DNA from: Myxococcales bacterium
GTDB lineage: Bacteria > Myxococcota > Bradymonadia > REDH01
Assembly (NCBI GenBank): GCA_018970625.1
Contig: JAGWVZ010000224.1
Coordinates: forward strand, 1-6,195
Direction of reading: 5' to 3'
Length of the DNA stretch: 6,195 nt
The notes under the pieces are model-generated. The model saw only the letters and a program-made list of their open reading frames with translations, was not told the DNA's origin and did not search any database. Position numbers and translations under genes: made by a program. The number at the start of each line of letters is the position of its first letter. Position 1 is the stretch's first letter. This document shows positions 5,509 to 6,195 of the stretch, one piece after another.

Positions 5509-6195
5509 ATGAAAAGCTCTGATCGCGCAACGGTCCGCAACTCGCCCGGGCAGCGCATCGATCCCCTCCATGTTGTAGAATGGTCAAACGACGGCTCCGG
5601 GGTAGCGGTTCATGAGGGAGTTCGCTGGCATGTCGCAGGAGCCGCGCCGGGAGACATCATCGCTGCAAGCGTGGTCGCCGTCAGCCGGCATCATGCTCAC
5701 GGCTGGGCGAGGATCGAGCGCTGGCACGCCAGAAACGAAGCGGCACATCGCGCTGCGACCTGTAAAAACGCTTCGCAGGGCGGCGGTAAATGCGACGGAT
5801 GTGCGCTGATCCACCTGCGTCCTTATGCACAGGCGGCAGCCAAGCTCGCTGCAGTCCAGCGCACGCTCAAAGACCTGCCGCAGGTTCCAACCCACATCAA
5901 GTCGCGTGGACCCGAATTCGGCTGGCGAAATCGCAGCTTCTTTGTCGCCAGCCGGGACACCGACCGCATGCGGCTTGGGGCGTGGTCTGCCGGAAGTCAT
6001 GCGTTCGCGCGTGTGGATGGCTGTCTGGCGGTGCACCCGCACATTGAACAGGCACGGGCAACGCTCGAAACCCTGCTGAACGCGCGCCGCCTATCTGCCG
6101 CGGCCGTCGATGCGCTCCGCTACGTGCAAATCCGCGCCGGATTTCTGGATTCCATGCTTCTGGAGTGGATCTCCAGAACCGATATCGGCGCTGAC
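5509..6195 (+). CDS. Partial TrmA/RlmD-family RNA (uracil-5-)-methyltransferase
   Basis: The frame is open for 229 codons from the ATG at 5509 to the window edge; the SAM-binding catalytic half is missing. Residues about 18-75 form a TRAM RNA-binding domain (D-G-S-G-V-A-V-H-E-G at 28-37, G44-A-A-P-G48-D). A 4Fe-4S motif follows: C85-x9-C95-D-G-C98-A-L-I-H-L, with the fourth ligand C172 in D-G-C-L-x-V-H-P. R140-N-R and the L156-G-A-W-x-x-G-S-H stretch fit the family's central domain. Members methylate uracil C5 in 23S rRNA (RlmC/RlmD) or tRNA (TrmA). The TRAM plus Fe-S arrangement points to the RlmD-like branch, but the exact target cannot be set from this half. The spacing C-x9-C differs from C-x5-C in E. 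coli RlmD. The ATG places TRAM near the N-terminus as expected; in-frame GTG 5479 and TTG 5443 are alternative starts. No clear Shine-Dalgarno site is visible. Confidence 0.9.
   Translation, partial: MKSSDRATVRNSPGQRIDPLHVVEWSNDGSGVAVHEGVRWHVAGAAPGDIIAASVVAVSRHHAHGWARIERWHARNEAAHRAATCKNASQGGGKCDGCALIHLRPYAQAAAKLAAVQRTLKDLPQVPTHIKSRGPEFGWRNRSFFVASRDTDRMRLGAWSAGSHAFARVDGCLAVHPHIEQARATLETLLNARRLSAAAVDALRYVQIRAGFLDSMLLEWISRTDIGAD

Noticed and set aside
5584..6042. A 152-codon minus-strand frame at the right end
   Set aside because: The plus strand in the same place encodes TRAM and Fe-S motifs of a known family; the antisense product is featureless.

Overview
The window looks like chromosomal DNA of a GC-rich Gram-negative bacterium, with GC around 60% by eye. 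The most likely source is the predatory or social deltaproteobacterial group (Myxococcota or Bradymonadota-like). That guess is an inference. It rests on two large acidic secreted lipoproteins built from aspartate-rich calcium-binding repeats, cysteine-rich modules, a VWA domain and an FG-GAP-type repeat, a style of protein common in those phyla. No mobile element, CRISPR array, tRNA or rRNA was seen.

Layout. (1) Positions 1-891, minus strand: the 5' part (297 codons) of a lipoprotein that runs off the left edge. It has a lipobox, an acidic linker, thrombospondin type 3 (TSP3) loops, a cysteine-rich region and the start of an FG-GAP/VCBS-like domain. (2) Positions 892-1212: a divergent promoter region. 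(3) Positions 1213-3213, plus strand: a complete 666-residue lipoprotein with ten aspartate-rich loops in a regular 28-residue super-repeat, followed by a VWA domain. (4) Positions 3900-3247, minus strand: uridine kinase, convergent with the VWA gene and only 33 bases from it. (5) Positions 5429-3897, minus strand: an aldehyde dehydrogenase directly upstream of the uridine kinase, with a 4-base ATGA stop/start overlap. (6) Positions 5430-5508: a 79-base divergent spacer with two inverted repeats. (7) Positions 5509-6195, plus strand: the 5' part (229 codons) of a TrmA/RlmD-family RNA uracil-5-methyltransferase with a TRAM domain and an Fe-S cluster motif, running off the right edge.

How the genes relate. 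The two divergent lipoproteins share a plan: LVAC lipobox, acidic linker with a D-x-N-S-G motif, then Ca-binding aspartate loops. They probably share a control region, and both are expected to be lipid-anchored outside the inner membrane. The aldehyde dehydrogenase and uridine kinase form a translationally coupled pair, although no shared pathway is obvious. The RNA methyltransferase is divergent from that pair and looks like housekeeping RNA modification. The most unusual material is the lipoprotein pair: one partner carries the start of a possible FG-GAP propeller and the other a MIDAS-type VWA domain, a combination that loosely recalls the split architecture of integrins.
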